A program made the translations under genes and the position numbers. A stretch of 18,450 bases of DNA from CAZBZG01 sp964496245 (GTDB taxonomy: Bacteria > Planctomycetota > SZUA-567), in NCBI GenBank assembly GCA_964496245.1, contig CAZBZG010000067.1, forward strand, positions 1 through 18,450, written 5' to 3'. This document shows positions 1-6,634 of the stretch, piece after piece. The number at the start of each line of letters is the position of its first letter. The stretch's first letter is position 1. The notes under the pieces were generated by a model that worked only from the letters and a program-made list of their open reading frames with translations, was not told where the DNA came from and searched no databases.

Positions 1-112
1 AGTGCCTGTGCTACAAACCGCTCTCACCGAGTGTTACCCGGAATTGAACCAGGCCTTCCTTTTCTCTGTTATCGGTCCCTGGCCGGCCGGGCGTTGACGG
101 ATTCGATCCATT

Positions 113-124
113 TTTTCCGGAAAA
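113..124. promoter_or_regulatory. Perfect 12-bp palindrome upstream of the dCMP deaminase promoter
   Basis: TTTTCCGGAAAA reads the same on both strands and ends 8 bp before the -35 box of the next promoter. A short GGAT/ATCC stem (99-102 with 106-109) followed by six Ts (111-116) overlaps it, so this could instead be the tail of a weak terminator for a gene to the left. A regulator site is inference; the palindrome is directly visible. Confidence 0.35.
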
Positions 125-132
125 TCTCCGGG

Positions 133-161
133 TTGACCTCGCTGCACAGAAGGCCTATGAT
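133..161 (+). promoter_or_regulatory. Sigma70-like promoter for the dCMP deaminase operon
   Basis: TTGACC (133-138), a 17-bp spacer and TATGAT (156-161) match the housekeeping -35/-10 pattern closely. Transcription would start near 168, giving a leader of about 27 nt that contains the AAAGGGAG ribosome binding site. It probably drives the deaminase, the overlapping nucleotidyltransferase and pgi, since no other promoter is obvious before pgi. Confidence 0.7.
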
Positions 162-194
162 CTCGCGAAGAGGAATCCGGCGAAAGGGAGACGC

Positions 195-674
195 ATGTCC
201 GATGCGCCCGACGGTCGGCCCAACTGGGACGAGTACTTCATGACCATCGCCCAGCAGGTGGCCACGCGCAGCACGTGCCTCCGGCGCAAGGTGGGCGCCG
301 TGCTGGTCCACCGCAAGCGCATTCTGGCCACCGGCTACAATGGCGCGCCCCGGGGCATGGCCCACTGCTTCGACGTCGGATGCCTGCGCGAGCAGCTCCA
401 GATCCCGTCAGGACAACGGCACGAGATGTGCCGGGGGCTGCACGCCGAGATGAACGCCCTCCTTCAGGCTGCGATCTACGGGGTGTCGGTCGAGGGTGCT
501 GTCCTCTATTGCACGACCCAGCCCTGCGTGCTCTGCGCCAAGATGCTCATCAACGCGGGCATCTGCAGGATCTATATGGATGAGGGGTATCCGGACGGTC
601 TGGCCCTTCAGATGTTGGACGAAGCGGGAGTCGAGTTGATCCAAGTGGGAGCACAGCATGACGACCAGCGCTGA
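195..674 (+). CDS. Deoxycytidylate (dCMP) deaminase, ComEB family
   Basis: A 159-residue zinc-dependent deaminase that converts dCMP to dUMP, the precursor for thymidylate synthesis in the cytoplasm. The zinc/catalytic motif HAEMN (His83, Glu85) and the partner PCVLC (Cys111, Cys114) are intact. Extra Cys and His residues between 57 and 79 (HC, C63, H76, C79) fit the second structural zinc site of the phage T4 and ComEB type. TGYNGAPRG near residue 46 is the usual substrate-loop signature. The length is normal for the family. The start follows AAAGGGAG with an ideal gap and lies just after a good promoter. The 3' end overlaps the next gene by 17 bp, which suggests translational coupling. The family assignment is firm; dCMP rather than free cytidine as substrate follows from family resemblance. 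Confidence 0.93.
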   Translation: MSDAPDGRPNWDEYFMTIAQQVATRSTCLRRKVGAVLVHRKRILATGYNGAPRGMAHCFDVGCLREQLQIPSGQRHEMCRGLHAEMNALLQAAIYGVSVEGAVLYCTTQPCVLCAKMLINAGICRIYMDEGYPDGLALQMLDEAGVELIQVGAQHDDQR

Positions 675-2064
675 GGAGATCCGGCAGGCATTCGCGGCTC
701 ACGGTCAAGGTCACGTCTTCGCTCACTGGGATGCGCTGAACGACGACGAGCGCGCGGTCCTCCTCGCAGACTGCGCCTACGTTGATTTCGACTGGCTGGA
801 GGAGCGCCTACGGCAGTACAAGCGGGAGAGTACGGCCGAGATCGAAGCCGTGGATCTCGAACCCGCCCCCGTCATCCGCCTGCCGCAGACCTCGGACGAG
901 CGGCAGCGTGAGGCGGCCACGCGCGAACGGGGAGAGGCGGCCTTGCGCGAAGGGCGTCTGGCCGCCTGCGTGGTGGCCGGCGGCCAGGGCACGCGTCTCG
1001 GGTTCGACGGTCCCAAGGGCGCCTATCCCATTGGCCCGGTCTCGGACCGCAGCCTCTTCCAGTGGCACGCCGAGCAGATCCTGGCCCGGGCCCGCCGGCA
1101 CGGTGTGACCATCCCGTGGTATGTGATGACGAGCAGCACCAACGACGAGGCCACGCGTGCCTACTTCGCGGAGCATCATTTCTTCGGATTCGAAGAGAGG
1201 GACGTCTGGTTCTTCCAGCAGGGGATGGTGCCGTCGATCGATTCCGAGGGAAAGCTGATCCTGGCCGACAAACACCGGATCGCCCTCAACCCGGACGGGC
1301 ACGGCGGCGTGCTCGCGGCGCTCGTCAAATCGGGCGCGGTCGAGGACATGCGCGCCCGCGGCGTCAACACGATCAGCTATTTCCAGGTGGACAATCCCCT
1401 GGTCACCATCTGCGATCCGGTCTTCGCAGGCTATCACCTGGCCGAAGGGGCCGGGTTCTCCTCCAAGATCCTGGAGAAGGCAGCGCCCGAGGAGAAGGTG
1501 GGCCACATCTGCCGCTCCGGCGGCAAGCTGCGGGTCATCGAGTATTCGGATATGGACTTCGAGCAGATGCACGCCCGGGACGAGAATGGCCGGCTGCGCT
1601 TCTGGGCCGGATCCATCGCCATCCACATGCTGGACGTGGAATTCGTCGGTCAGGTGGGCGGGCAGGCCCGCCTGCCGTGGCACATCGCGCGCAAGAAAAT
1701 CCCCTATTTCGACGGGAAGCACGTGGTTCGGCCGGACAAGCCCAACGGCATCAAGTTCGAGACCTTTGTCTTCGATGCGCTGCCCCTCAGCCCGTCCAGC
1801 GTGACCATGGAGGTCGAACGCGAGCAGGAGTTTGCACCGGTCAAGAGCCCGGCGGGCGTGGATTCGGGGGACACCTGCCGTCAGTTGCTGTCCGACCGGT
1901 TCGCGCGGTGGTTGGAGGCGTGCGGGGTGGCGGTCGCCCGCGACCCGGAGGGTCACGTCAAGGCGCGCATCGAGATCAGTCCGCTCTACGCGCTCGATGT
2001 CGAAGAACTCAAGCAGAAGCTGCCATCCGATCTGCAGGTGGGGGAGGAGCTGGTACTGGCGTGA
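658..2064 (+). CDS. UDPGP-family nucleotidyltransferase (UDP-GlcNAc/UDP-sugar pyrophosphorylase type)
   Basis: A 468-residue enzyme of the UTP-glucose-1-phosphate/UDP-N-acetylglucosamine pyrophosphorylase family, the eukaryotic UAP1 type and not the bacterial GalU or GlmU type. It would join UTP and a sugar-1-phosphate to give a UDP-sugar and pyrophosphate. The nucleotide-binding loop GGQGTRLG lies at about residues 108-115, with GPKG and its conserved Lys120 just after. NPDGHGG (211-217) and VDNPL (244-248) are the uridine/sugar and metal-site signatures of UAP1-like proteins. The first 90 residues form the helical N-terminal region usual for the family. The ATG sits 6 nt after GGGAG inside the end of the deaminase gene. 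The family is clear. Whether the sugar is GlcNAc-1-P or glucose-1-P cannot be decided by eye; proximity to pgi suggests hexose phosphate metabolism. Confidence 0.88.
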   Translation: MTTSAEEIRQAFAAHGQGHVFAHWDALNDDERAVLLADCAYVDFDWLEERLRQYKRESTAEIEAVDLEPAPVIRLPQTSDERQREAATRERGEAALREGRLAACVVAGGQGTRLGFDGPKGAYPIGPVSDRSLFQWHAEQILARARRHGVTIPWYVMTSSTNDEATRAYFAEHHFFGFEERDVWFFQQGMVPSIDSEGKLILADKHRIALNPDGHGGVLAALVKSGAVEDMRARGVNTISYFQVDNPLVTICDPVFAGYHLAEGAGFSSKILEKAAPEEKVGHICRSGGKLRVIEYSDMDFEQMHARDENGRLRFWAGSIAIHMLDVEFVGQVGGQARLPWHIARKKIPYFDGKHVVRPDKPNGIKFETFVFDALPLSPSSVTMEVEREQEFAPVKSPAGVDSGDTCRQLLSDRFARWLEACGVAVARDPEGHVKARIEISPLYALDVEELKQKLPSDLQVGEELVLA

Positions 2065-2120
2065 GCCCGGGCCTGCACCGCATGGAGGAGCGATCCGAAC
2101 TTCGCAAGGAGGAGAGCCGC

Positions 2121-3530
2121 ATGACCGATCCCATTGCATTTGATTTCGGCAACTGCCTGCAGGCGGCCGTGGGGGAACGCGGCATTGAGCCCGCGTGGCT
2201 CGAGACGCTCGAGGAGCGGGTGTGCAGGGTCGTCGGGGATCTGCAGAACGCTCGGGGACAGGGCATGACCGGCTGGTTCGACCTGCCCTACGAGACCGAA
2301 CAAGTGGACCGGATCCTCGCGAGCGCTGAGGCCAAGGAAGGCCGCTACGACGACATCGTGGTGCTGGGCATCGGCGGATCGGCGCTCGGCACGATCGCAT
2401 TGCGCACCGCCTTGCTTCATCCGTTTCACAACCTGCTCCCCAAAGACCAGCGGGGCGGCCTGCCGCGGCTGCACGTGCTCGACAACGTGGACCCGGATCT
2501 GCTTGCCGCTTTCTTCGAGGATATGATCGATCCGAAGGCCACGCTCTTCATCGTGATCTCCAAGAGCGGTTCCACGGCCGAGACCATGAGCCAGTTTCTG
2601 ACGGCGGTCGACCTGATCCAACATCGCGTCGGAGAAAAGGCGCTGGCCGACCATCTGATCGCCATCACGGACAAGTCCAAGGGTGTGCTGCGGCCGATCG
2701 CGGACGAACGGAAGCTGGAGAGCTACTGGATTGCCGACAGCGTGGGCGGGCGCTTCAGTGTGCTCTCGCCCGTGGGCCTGCTGCCCGCCGCATTGCTCGG
2801 CATGGACCTCAAGGCCCTGCAGGCGGGCGGTGCGGCCATGGACGAACGGTGCCGCGCGGCCGATCTGATGACCAACCCGGCGGCGCTCTACGCGGCCGTG
2901 CATTACCTGGCCGACACCAGGCTGGACGCGCGCATCAGCGTGATGATGCCCTATGCGTCCAGCCTCAAGGACGTGGCCGACTGGTACTGCCAGCTCTGGG
3001 CCGAATCGCTCGGCAAGCGCAAGGACACTGGCGGCCAAGACGTGTTCGTGGGCGGCACGCCCGTGAAGGCGCTTGGCGTGACCGACCAGCACTCCCAGGT
3101 CCAGCTCTACACCGAAGGGCCCTTTGACAAGGTGACGACGTTGATCCGCGTCGAACGCTTCGCCAAGGAGCTGCCGATCCCGGCGCTCTACAGCGACGTG
3201 GACGCGCTCGCCTATCTGGGCGGCAAGACGTTCGGTCAGTTGCTGGAGGCGGAGCGCCGTGGCACCGAGCTCGCGCTGACCGAAGCGGGCCGCATGAACC
3301 TCACCGTCACACTCCCCGAGGTCTCGGCCCACACCGTTGGGCAGCTCTTCTTCGCACTGGAGCTGGCCACGGCCGTGGCGGGCGGGCTCTACGACATCGA
3401 TGCCTTCAATCAGCCCGGCGTGGAAGCGGGCAAGATCGCCACCTATGCGCTCATGGGCCGGAGCGGCTACGAGGAGAAGGCCAAGGAGATCGAGAACCAG
3501 CCCGACCGCGATCCGCGGTACGTACTCTGA
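2121..3530 (+). CDS. pgi: Glucose-6-phosphate isomerase
   Basis: A 469-residue phosphoglucose isomerase interconverting glucose-6-phosphate and fructose-6-phosphate in the cytoplasm, of the short bacterial type (about 450 residues, as in Bacillus) and not the 550-residue enterobacterial type. It shows GIGGSALG (83-90), the phosphate-binding SKSGSTAET (147-155), GGRFSVLS (209-216), the region of the catalytic Glu (QLWAESLGK, Glu295) and TDQHSQ with His324. The C-terminal GRSGYEEKAKE carries the expected lysine region. The frame stays open far upstream, but the start is set at 2121 by AAGGAGG at 2106-2112; an in-frame ATG at 2082 lacks such a site. The gene lies 56 bp after the UDPGP gene and is probably cotranscribed. 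Together they link fructose-6-P/glucose-6-P to nucleotide-sugar synthesis. Confidence 0.95.
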   Translation: MTDPIAFDFGNCLQAAVGERGIEPAWLETLEERVCRVVGDLQNARGQGMTGWFDLPYETEQVDRILASAEAKEGRYDDIVVLGIGGSALGTIALRTALLHPFHNLLPKDQRGGLPRLHVLDNVDPDLLAAFFEDMIDPKATLFIVISKSGSTAETMSQFLTAVDLIQHRVGEKALADHLIAITDKSKGVLRPIADERKLESYWIADSVGGRFSVLSPVGLLPAALLGMDLKALQAGGAAMDERCRAADLMTNPAALYAAVHYLADTRLDARISVMMPYASSLKDVADWYCQLWAESLGKRKDTGGQDVFVGGTPVKALGVTDQHSQVQLYTEGPFDKVTTLIRVERFAKELPIPALYSDVDALAYLGGKTFGQLLEAERRGTELALTEAGRMNLTVTLPEVSAHTVGQLFFALELATAVAGGLYDIDAFNQPGVEAGKIATYALMGRSGYEEKAKEIENQPDRDPRYVL

Positions 3531-3557
3531 AGGTCCCGCCTGAACCGAACGTTCTAT

Positions 3558-3625
3558 GGAGGGTCCGGCTCCTGCCGGACCGCGCGTACGGCGAGCGGTC
3601 CGGACGCGCAGAAGCGCGTCCCTCC
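3558..3625. repeat. REP-like multi-hairpin intergenic element
   Basis: Within 68 bp there are three nested or adjacent perfect inverted repeats closed by an outer pair. The outer arms are GGAGGG (3558-3563) and CCCTCC (3620-3625). GGTCCGGC/GCCGGACC (3562-3569 and 3574-3581) closes a 4-nt loop, and GGACGCGC/GCGCGTCC (3602-3609 and 3614-3621) closes another 4-nt loop. GGACCGC/GCGGTCC (3577-3583 and 3595-3601) is an alternative pairing between the two. It lies in the gap between two convergent genes, where repetitive extragenic palindromes are usually found. No second copy is visible in this window, so repeat status is inferred from form and position. Confidence 0.55.
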
Positions 3626-3684
3626 GACTCCCCCTTGTGGCGTTCGGGCGTGTCGGTCTTGCCGTCCGGTGCGAGAAATGAAAG

Positions 3685-3709
3685 CGGCCAGCCCTTGTCG
3701 GGCTGGCCG
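3685..3709 (-). terminator. Hairpin downstream of the lipoprotein gene; possible terminator or palindromic repeat
   Basis: CGGCCAGCCC and GGGCTGGCCG pair perfectly over 10 bp around a 5-nt loop. Read on the minus strand the hairpin comes 29 bp after the stop of the lipoprotein gene and is followed by CTTTCATTTC, a moderately T-rich tail, so it could terminate that gene. The flank reads GTCATTCCCGG on the minus strand, like the edge of widespread GTCATTCCCG-type intergenic palindromes. Either role is possible. Confidence 0.45.
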
Positions 3710-3738
3710 GGAATGACGAAAGGCGATGCGGCGCGCAA

Positions 3739-4347
3739 TCAGTTGAGCGCGGCCAGTTCGGGCTCCGGCGGGGGCGCGGTTTCGTCCGCCCAGCCGATCT
3801 CCGGGCCAGGCGCGATCTGTTCGGGCCGTGTCCGGTCGGGCTCACTCAGGCTGATCAGGACCTCGGCCATGGGCCGGACCGAAGGTGCCTCGGCCGCGGA
3901 TTCCGTGTAGATCGGGGCGAGTTCCGGACCGGTCAGGCTCACCTCAGGGGGGGGGCGGACCGGCCGCGTCAATTCGGTCCTTGGCGGCGCCGACCGCGTG
4001 GTGCGGGCGGCGAGCAGTACTTCGGCCGGTGCGGCCAGGGGTTCGGCTGGCGCGTCGGTCAGAACGTCCGCCAGCGGCCGCGGGGATGATTCATCCACAT
4101 CGGCCTCCGAGACGTGGGCCCGGACGTCCGGCTGCTGGGGAAGGACCACCTGCCTGGTGTCGCACCCGCCTACGGGATGCGGCAGGGCGAGCGCGTAGCT
4201 CATCTGCGACGGGGCATGCCAGGGCGGGACGGTCACGGTCTCGGTCTGACTGTCAGGAAGAATCGCCTGCTCCTGGTCCCGGCACCCTGCGATAAGAACG
4301 GTTCCAGCCACCACACCGCTCACAGCGATCAGGATCCAGTTGCGCAT
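3739..4347 (-). CDS. Putative lipoprotein, unknown function
   Basis: A 202-residue protein not recognised as a member of any family. It starts with a short charged N-terminus (MRNW), a hydrophobic stretch to residue 20 and a lipobox ending in IAGC with Cys22, so it is predicted to be exported and lipid-anchored. The mature part is rich in Pro, Ala and Glu, low in hydrophobic runs and probably disordered. A short motif A-[DE]-V-L recurs three times (residues 93-96, 108-111 and 161-164), twice as RP-[LM]-A-[DE]-VL. ATG 4347 is chosen because AGGGGAGA precedes it and the signal peptide begins there; the frame is open for 18 more codons upstream, but that stretch would overlap the promoter. Transcribed alone, with its own promoter and a possible operator. 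It may be a periplasmic or surface protein; no function can be assigned. Confidence 0.72.
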   Translation of the reverse strand: MRNWILIAVSGVVAGTVLIAGCRDQEQAILPDSQTETVTVPPWHAPSQMSYALALPHPVGGCDTRQVVLPQQPDVRAHVSEADVDESSPRPLADVLTDAPAEPLAAPAEVLLAARTTRSAPPRTELTRPVRPPPEVSLTGPELAPIYTESAAEAPSVRPMAEVLISLSEPDRTRPEQIAPGPEIGWADETAPPPEPELAALN

Positions 4348-4377
4348 AGCCTGTCTCCCCTGAAAAGCCAATACATG

Positions 4378-4405
4378 ACTATACCCGAATTTAGCCTGCA
4401 ATCAA
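4378..4405 (-). promoter_or_regulatory. Sigma70-like promoter of the lipoprotein gene
   Basis: On the minus strand TTGATT (4400-4405) and TATAGT (4378-4383) are separated by 16 bp. The start of transcription would fall near 4371, leaving a short leader with the AGGGGAGA ribosome binding site. The local AT content is higher than in the surrounding coding DNA, as expected for a promoter. Confidence 0.6.
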
Positions 4406-4412
4406 CTTTCTT

Positions 4413-4426
4413 TGCAAGCGCTTTCT
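4413..4426. promoter_or_regulatory. LacI-family/cre-like operator candidate
   Basis: TGCAAGCGCTTTCT (plus strand) contains the perfect palindrome AAGCGCTT (4416-4423) and matches most of the LacI/GalR-type site pattern (TGNAANCGNTNNCA). It lies 7 bp upstream of the -35 box of the lipoprotein promoter, a position suited to regulator binding. The regulator is not encoded in this window and the role is inferred. Confidence 0.35.
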
Positions 4427-4579
4427 CAGGCTTTTTCATCAACTCTTATCGGACGCTCGCGCCTCCGTATCCAGGCATTCTTGCCTTCTGTAGCGCTGCG
4501 AAGCGGGCCGCTTCTGGCGAAACCGCTTTCGAGCAGCGTCGTGGACCCAGGGGCACGGTCGCGTCACCTTCTCCCCGCC

Positions 4580-5317
4580 TCAGGCCTCGTCGTAGAAGTC
4601 GATGGTCCGGAACCAGATATTGCGAAACCGCACCAGGTCCCCGTGGTCCTGGAGGCGCAGGGGCGCGGGTCCGTGGGGCGCATAGTGGGTCAGGACCTTG
4701 TGGCTGGTCGGCCCGAGCAGCGCCCGGTGGCACTGGACCACCACGCCGTTCTGGATCACGGTCGCGTAGGCCGGCGCGATCAGCCGGTCGCCGTCGAAAC
4801 GGGGGGCGATGAAGAGGATGTCGTAGGTTTGCCATTCGCCCGGTTTGCGGCAGGCATTGACCCGGGGCGGATACTGGCCGTAGATGCCGCCCGTGCTGCC
4901 GTCCGCATAGGTCGGGTTCTCGTAGCAGTCGAGTACCTGGATCTCGTAGCGGTCCATCAGGAAGACGCCGCTGTTGCCGCGGCCCTGGCCGTCGCCCTTG
5001 ACTTCAGCCGGCTCGGCCCACTCCACGTGGAGCTGGCAGTCGCCGATCGGATCCTTGGTCTTGATGTCACCGGTCTTGGGCACGACCTCCATGTACCCGT
5101 TCTCCACCTTCCACTGGGCTGCGCCGCCATCCTTGCCGGCCCACGTGCTGAGATCGCTGCCGTCGAAGAGCACGGTGGCGTCCGAGGGCGGTTGGCCGGG
5201 CTGATCCTGGGTGGAGGACGTGCCGGGGGTGACCACCGGCGGCTGGGGCCGGCGGCCGTCGTGTACGGTCCATTGTCCGCCGGGCAGGAGAGGCGTGTCT
5301 TCGTAACCGAGACTCAT
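4580..5317 (-). CDS. DUF1080 (3-keto-disaccharide hydrolase-like) protein
   Basis: A 245-residue protein of the DUF1080/3-keto-disaccharide hydrolase family, a concanavalin-like beta-sandwich common in PVC bacteria and linked to glycan breakdown. Signatures in order: the opening TVLFDGSDLSTW (about 48-59), GRGNSGVFLMDRYEIQVLD (112-130), GGIYGQYPP (143-151), EWQTYDI (161-167) and the closing LRLQDHGDLVRFRNIW (220-235). Unlike most family members it has no visible signal peptide or lipobox; the first 45 residues are Pro/Gly/Thr-rich and polar, so it may be cytoplasmic. ATG 5317 is preceded by AAAGGA with a 7-nt gap, which is why the upstream in-frame ATG at 5359 is not used. It has its own promoter and is divergent from truA. 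Substrate unknown. Confidence 0.85.
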   Translation of the reverse strand: MSLGYEDTPLLPGGQWTVHDGRRPQPPVVTPGTSSTQDQPGQPPSDATVLFDGSDLSTWAGKDGGAAQWKVENGYMEVVPKTGDIKTKDPIGDCQLHVEWAEPAEVKGDGQGRGNSGVFLMDRYEIQVLDCYENPTYADGSTGGIYGQYPPRVNACRKPGEWQTYDILFIAPRFDGDRLIAPAYATVIQNGVVVQCHRALLGPTSHKVLTHYAPHGPAPLRLQDHGDLVRFRNIWFRTIDFYDEA

Positions 5318-5368
5318 GATGCTGTCCTTTCTGCAGAGAGACGTGCAAAACGCATTCAAAGATCCGCT

Positions 5369-5397
5369 ACCCTATCCGGCTTGCCATCCCTCGTCAA
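5369..5397 (-). promoter_or_regulatory. Promoter of the DUF1080 gene
   Basis: On the minus strand TTGACG (5392-5397) and TAGGGT (5369-5374) are spaced by 17 bp, about 52 bp upstream of the DUF1080 start codon. It faces away from the truA promoter, whose -35 box begins 63 bp further on. Confidence 0.6.
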
Positions 5398-5460
5398 GCG
5401 CGAAAGCCGGACACCCCTTCCGACGACTGCCTGCGCCGGCGGCTGGCGCCGCCTTTCCGG

Positions 5461-5489
5461 TTGCGCATGGCTCCGAGCCTGGCTACCAT
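5461..5489 (+). promoter_or_regulatory. truA promoter (TTGCGC-17-TACCAT), predicting a leaderless mRNA
   Basis: TTGCGC (5461-5466) and TACCAT (5484-5489) are 17 bp apart. The -10 box ends 6 nt before the truA ATG, so transcription should start at or next to the A of that codon. No Shine-Dalgarno sequence precedes the ATG, which agrees with a leaderless transcript. A very similar promoter is found at 6540-6568. Confidence 0.55.
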
Positions 5490-5495
5490 GCCTGC

Positions 5496-6239
5496 ATGCG
5501 TACGATCCGGCTCATTGTGGAGTACGACGGCTCGCGGTACTGTGGCTGGCAGGTCCAGCCGAACGGCCCCACCGTGCAGGCTGTGCTGGAGGAGGCCGTC
5601 CAGGCTGTGACGGGCGCGCCCGCGCGGATCCGGGGGGCGAGCCGCACGGACAGCGGGGTGCACGCCTGCGGGCAAGTCGCCGTGTTCACGACCGCGTCCG
5701 ACATCCCGGCTGGGAAGTTCGCCCCGGCGCTCACGAGTCGGCTGCCGGACGATGTGGCCGTGCGCGTGTCCGACGAAGTCGGCCCGGATTTCGATCCGCG
5801 GCGCGCGGCGACGCGCAAGTGCTACGTCTACCGGATCGCCAACGGGCCCGTACGGCCGGTGCTCGACCGCTTGCGCGTCTGGTTCGTCAAATGGCCGCTG
5901 GACGTGGGGCGCATGCAGGCCGCAGCCGCTCGCTTCGAGGGCACGCACGACTTCACGTCCTTCAGCAACCAGGAGTGCAATCAGCCGGGCGCAGACAACA
6001 CGCGGACGATCGATCGGTTCGCAGTGGCGCGCGAAGACGAACGCATCGTTTGCGCGGTCGAAGGGCGGAGTTTCCTCTACAACATGGTGCGCAACCTCGT
6101 GGGTACGCTCGTGGACGTGGGCACCGGCCGTTTCGCGTCCGCGGATGTGGACGCCATGCTGGAAATGCGCGACCGTGCGGCCGCCGGCCAGGGCGCGCCC
6201 CCACAGGGGCTCTGCCTCGAGTGGATCCGATACGATTGA
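5496..6239 (+). CDS. truA: tRNA pseudouridine synthase A
   Basis: A 247-residue TruA that makes pseudouridine at positions 38-40 in the anticodon stem-loop of many tRNAs. The catalytic Asp52 sits in GASRTDSGVHA (47-57). The N-terminal RLIVEYDGSRYCGWQ is the typical first strand, and EGTHDFTSFSN plus FLYNMVRNLVGTLVDVG near the C-terminus are family signatures. The frame is open from 5316, but the conserved sequence begins at ATG 5496 and the promoter -10 box lies directly before it, which fixes the start. No ribosome binding site is seen. It is transcribed away from the DUF1080 gene and is followed by a 395-bp stretch without an intact gene, so it seems to be a single-gene unit. Confidence 0.93.
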   Translation: MRTIRLIVEYDGSRYCGWQVQPNGPTVQAVLEEAVQAVTGAPARIRGASRTDSGVHACGQVAVFTTASDIPAGKFAPALTSRLPDDVAVRVSDEVGPDFDPRRAATRKCYVYRIANGPVRPVLDRLRVWFVKWPLDVGRMQAAAARFEGTHDFTSFSNQECNQPGADNTRTIDRFAVAREDERIVCAVEGRSFLYNMVRNLVGTLVDVGTGRFASADVDAMLEMRDRAAAGQGAPPQGLCLEWIRYD

Positions 6240-6299
6240 GTGGTGTGGAGGGAGCGGGCGCCCGGAATCCCGGCTCGAGCACGAAGGCAGTCCGCACCC

Positions 6300-6485
6300 C
6301 TATGGGGTTCGCGTTTCCTCGGTGGCGATCTCCCACGCAAGCAGGCGCCTCTGCAGATCCTGGACCACGTCCGCGTGCTGCGGGTCTGCAGCCAGGTTCT
6401 CGAGCTCGTGCGGGTCGCGCGCGAGGTCGTAGCGTTCGTCCACATCGCCCGGCGTCACGCAGTACTTCCATCGGTCGGTGCGCAT
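6300..6485 (-). pseudogene. C-terminal remnant of a sulfatase
   Basis: On the minus strand about 61 codons read like the end of a type I (formylglycine) arylsulfatase: RTDRWKYCV, then DERYDLARDPHELENLA, then a helical tail QRRLLAWE and a stop. Sulfatases normally have 450-550 residues and carry the C-x-P-S-R active site near the N-terminus; none of that is present. The frame stays open upstream to 6629, but the residues there are low-complexity Arg/Gly/Ala and do not look like sulfatase. The ATG at 6485 has no good ribosome binding site. This is best read as the surviving 3' end of a deleted gene, replaced on its 5' side by the promoter region of the next plus-strand gene. A genuine small protein is less likely. 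The surrounding gap (6240-6634) holds nothing else except that promoter. Confidence 0.65.
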
Positions 6486-6539
6486 GCCCTTGCCCCGGCC
6501 CCGGCGGCCGCACGCGGCACGGGCAACGGCGTTTCCGGG

Positions 6540-6568
6540 TTGCGGGATCTGCGGGAGGCGGCTACCAT
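6540..6568 (+). promoter_or_regulatory. Promoter of the BatA/VWA gene (TTGCGG-17-TACCAT)
   Basis: TTGCGG (6540-6545) and TACCAT (6563-6568) with a 17-bp spacer copy the layout of the truA promoter, including TTTCCGG just before the -35 box and GGC before the -10 box. Transcription would start near 6575, giving a leader of about 60 nt to the GTG start codon. Confidence 0.5.
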
Positions 6569-6634
6569 GGCTCGGATGCGTGTGAACGGCCGCAGCGGTC
6601 CGCGGCCCGTGGTTCGCCTCTGGAGGCACACCGC

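Noticed and set aside
37..60. T-arm-like sequence on the minus strand (GGTTCAATTCC in a 5-bp stem), suggesting a tRNA
   Set aside because: No matching anticodon arm, D arm or acceptor partner can be found on either side, and no CCA end; only the T-arm-like hairpin exists. The first 94 bases hold nothing else I can assign.
808..3845. Long antisense open frames over the UDPGP and pgi genes
   Set aside because: Same GC-driven artefact; no conserved motifs and no ribosome binding sites.
4427..4579. Possible extra gene or terminator between the lipoprotein promoter and the DUF1080 stop
   Set aside because: Only short hairpins such as GAAGCG/CGCTTC at 4500-4514 are present, without a T-run in either useful direction, and the open frames have no coding signature.
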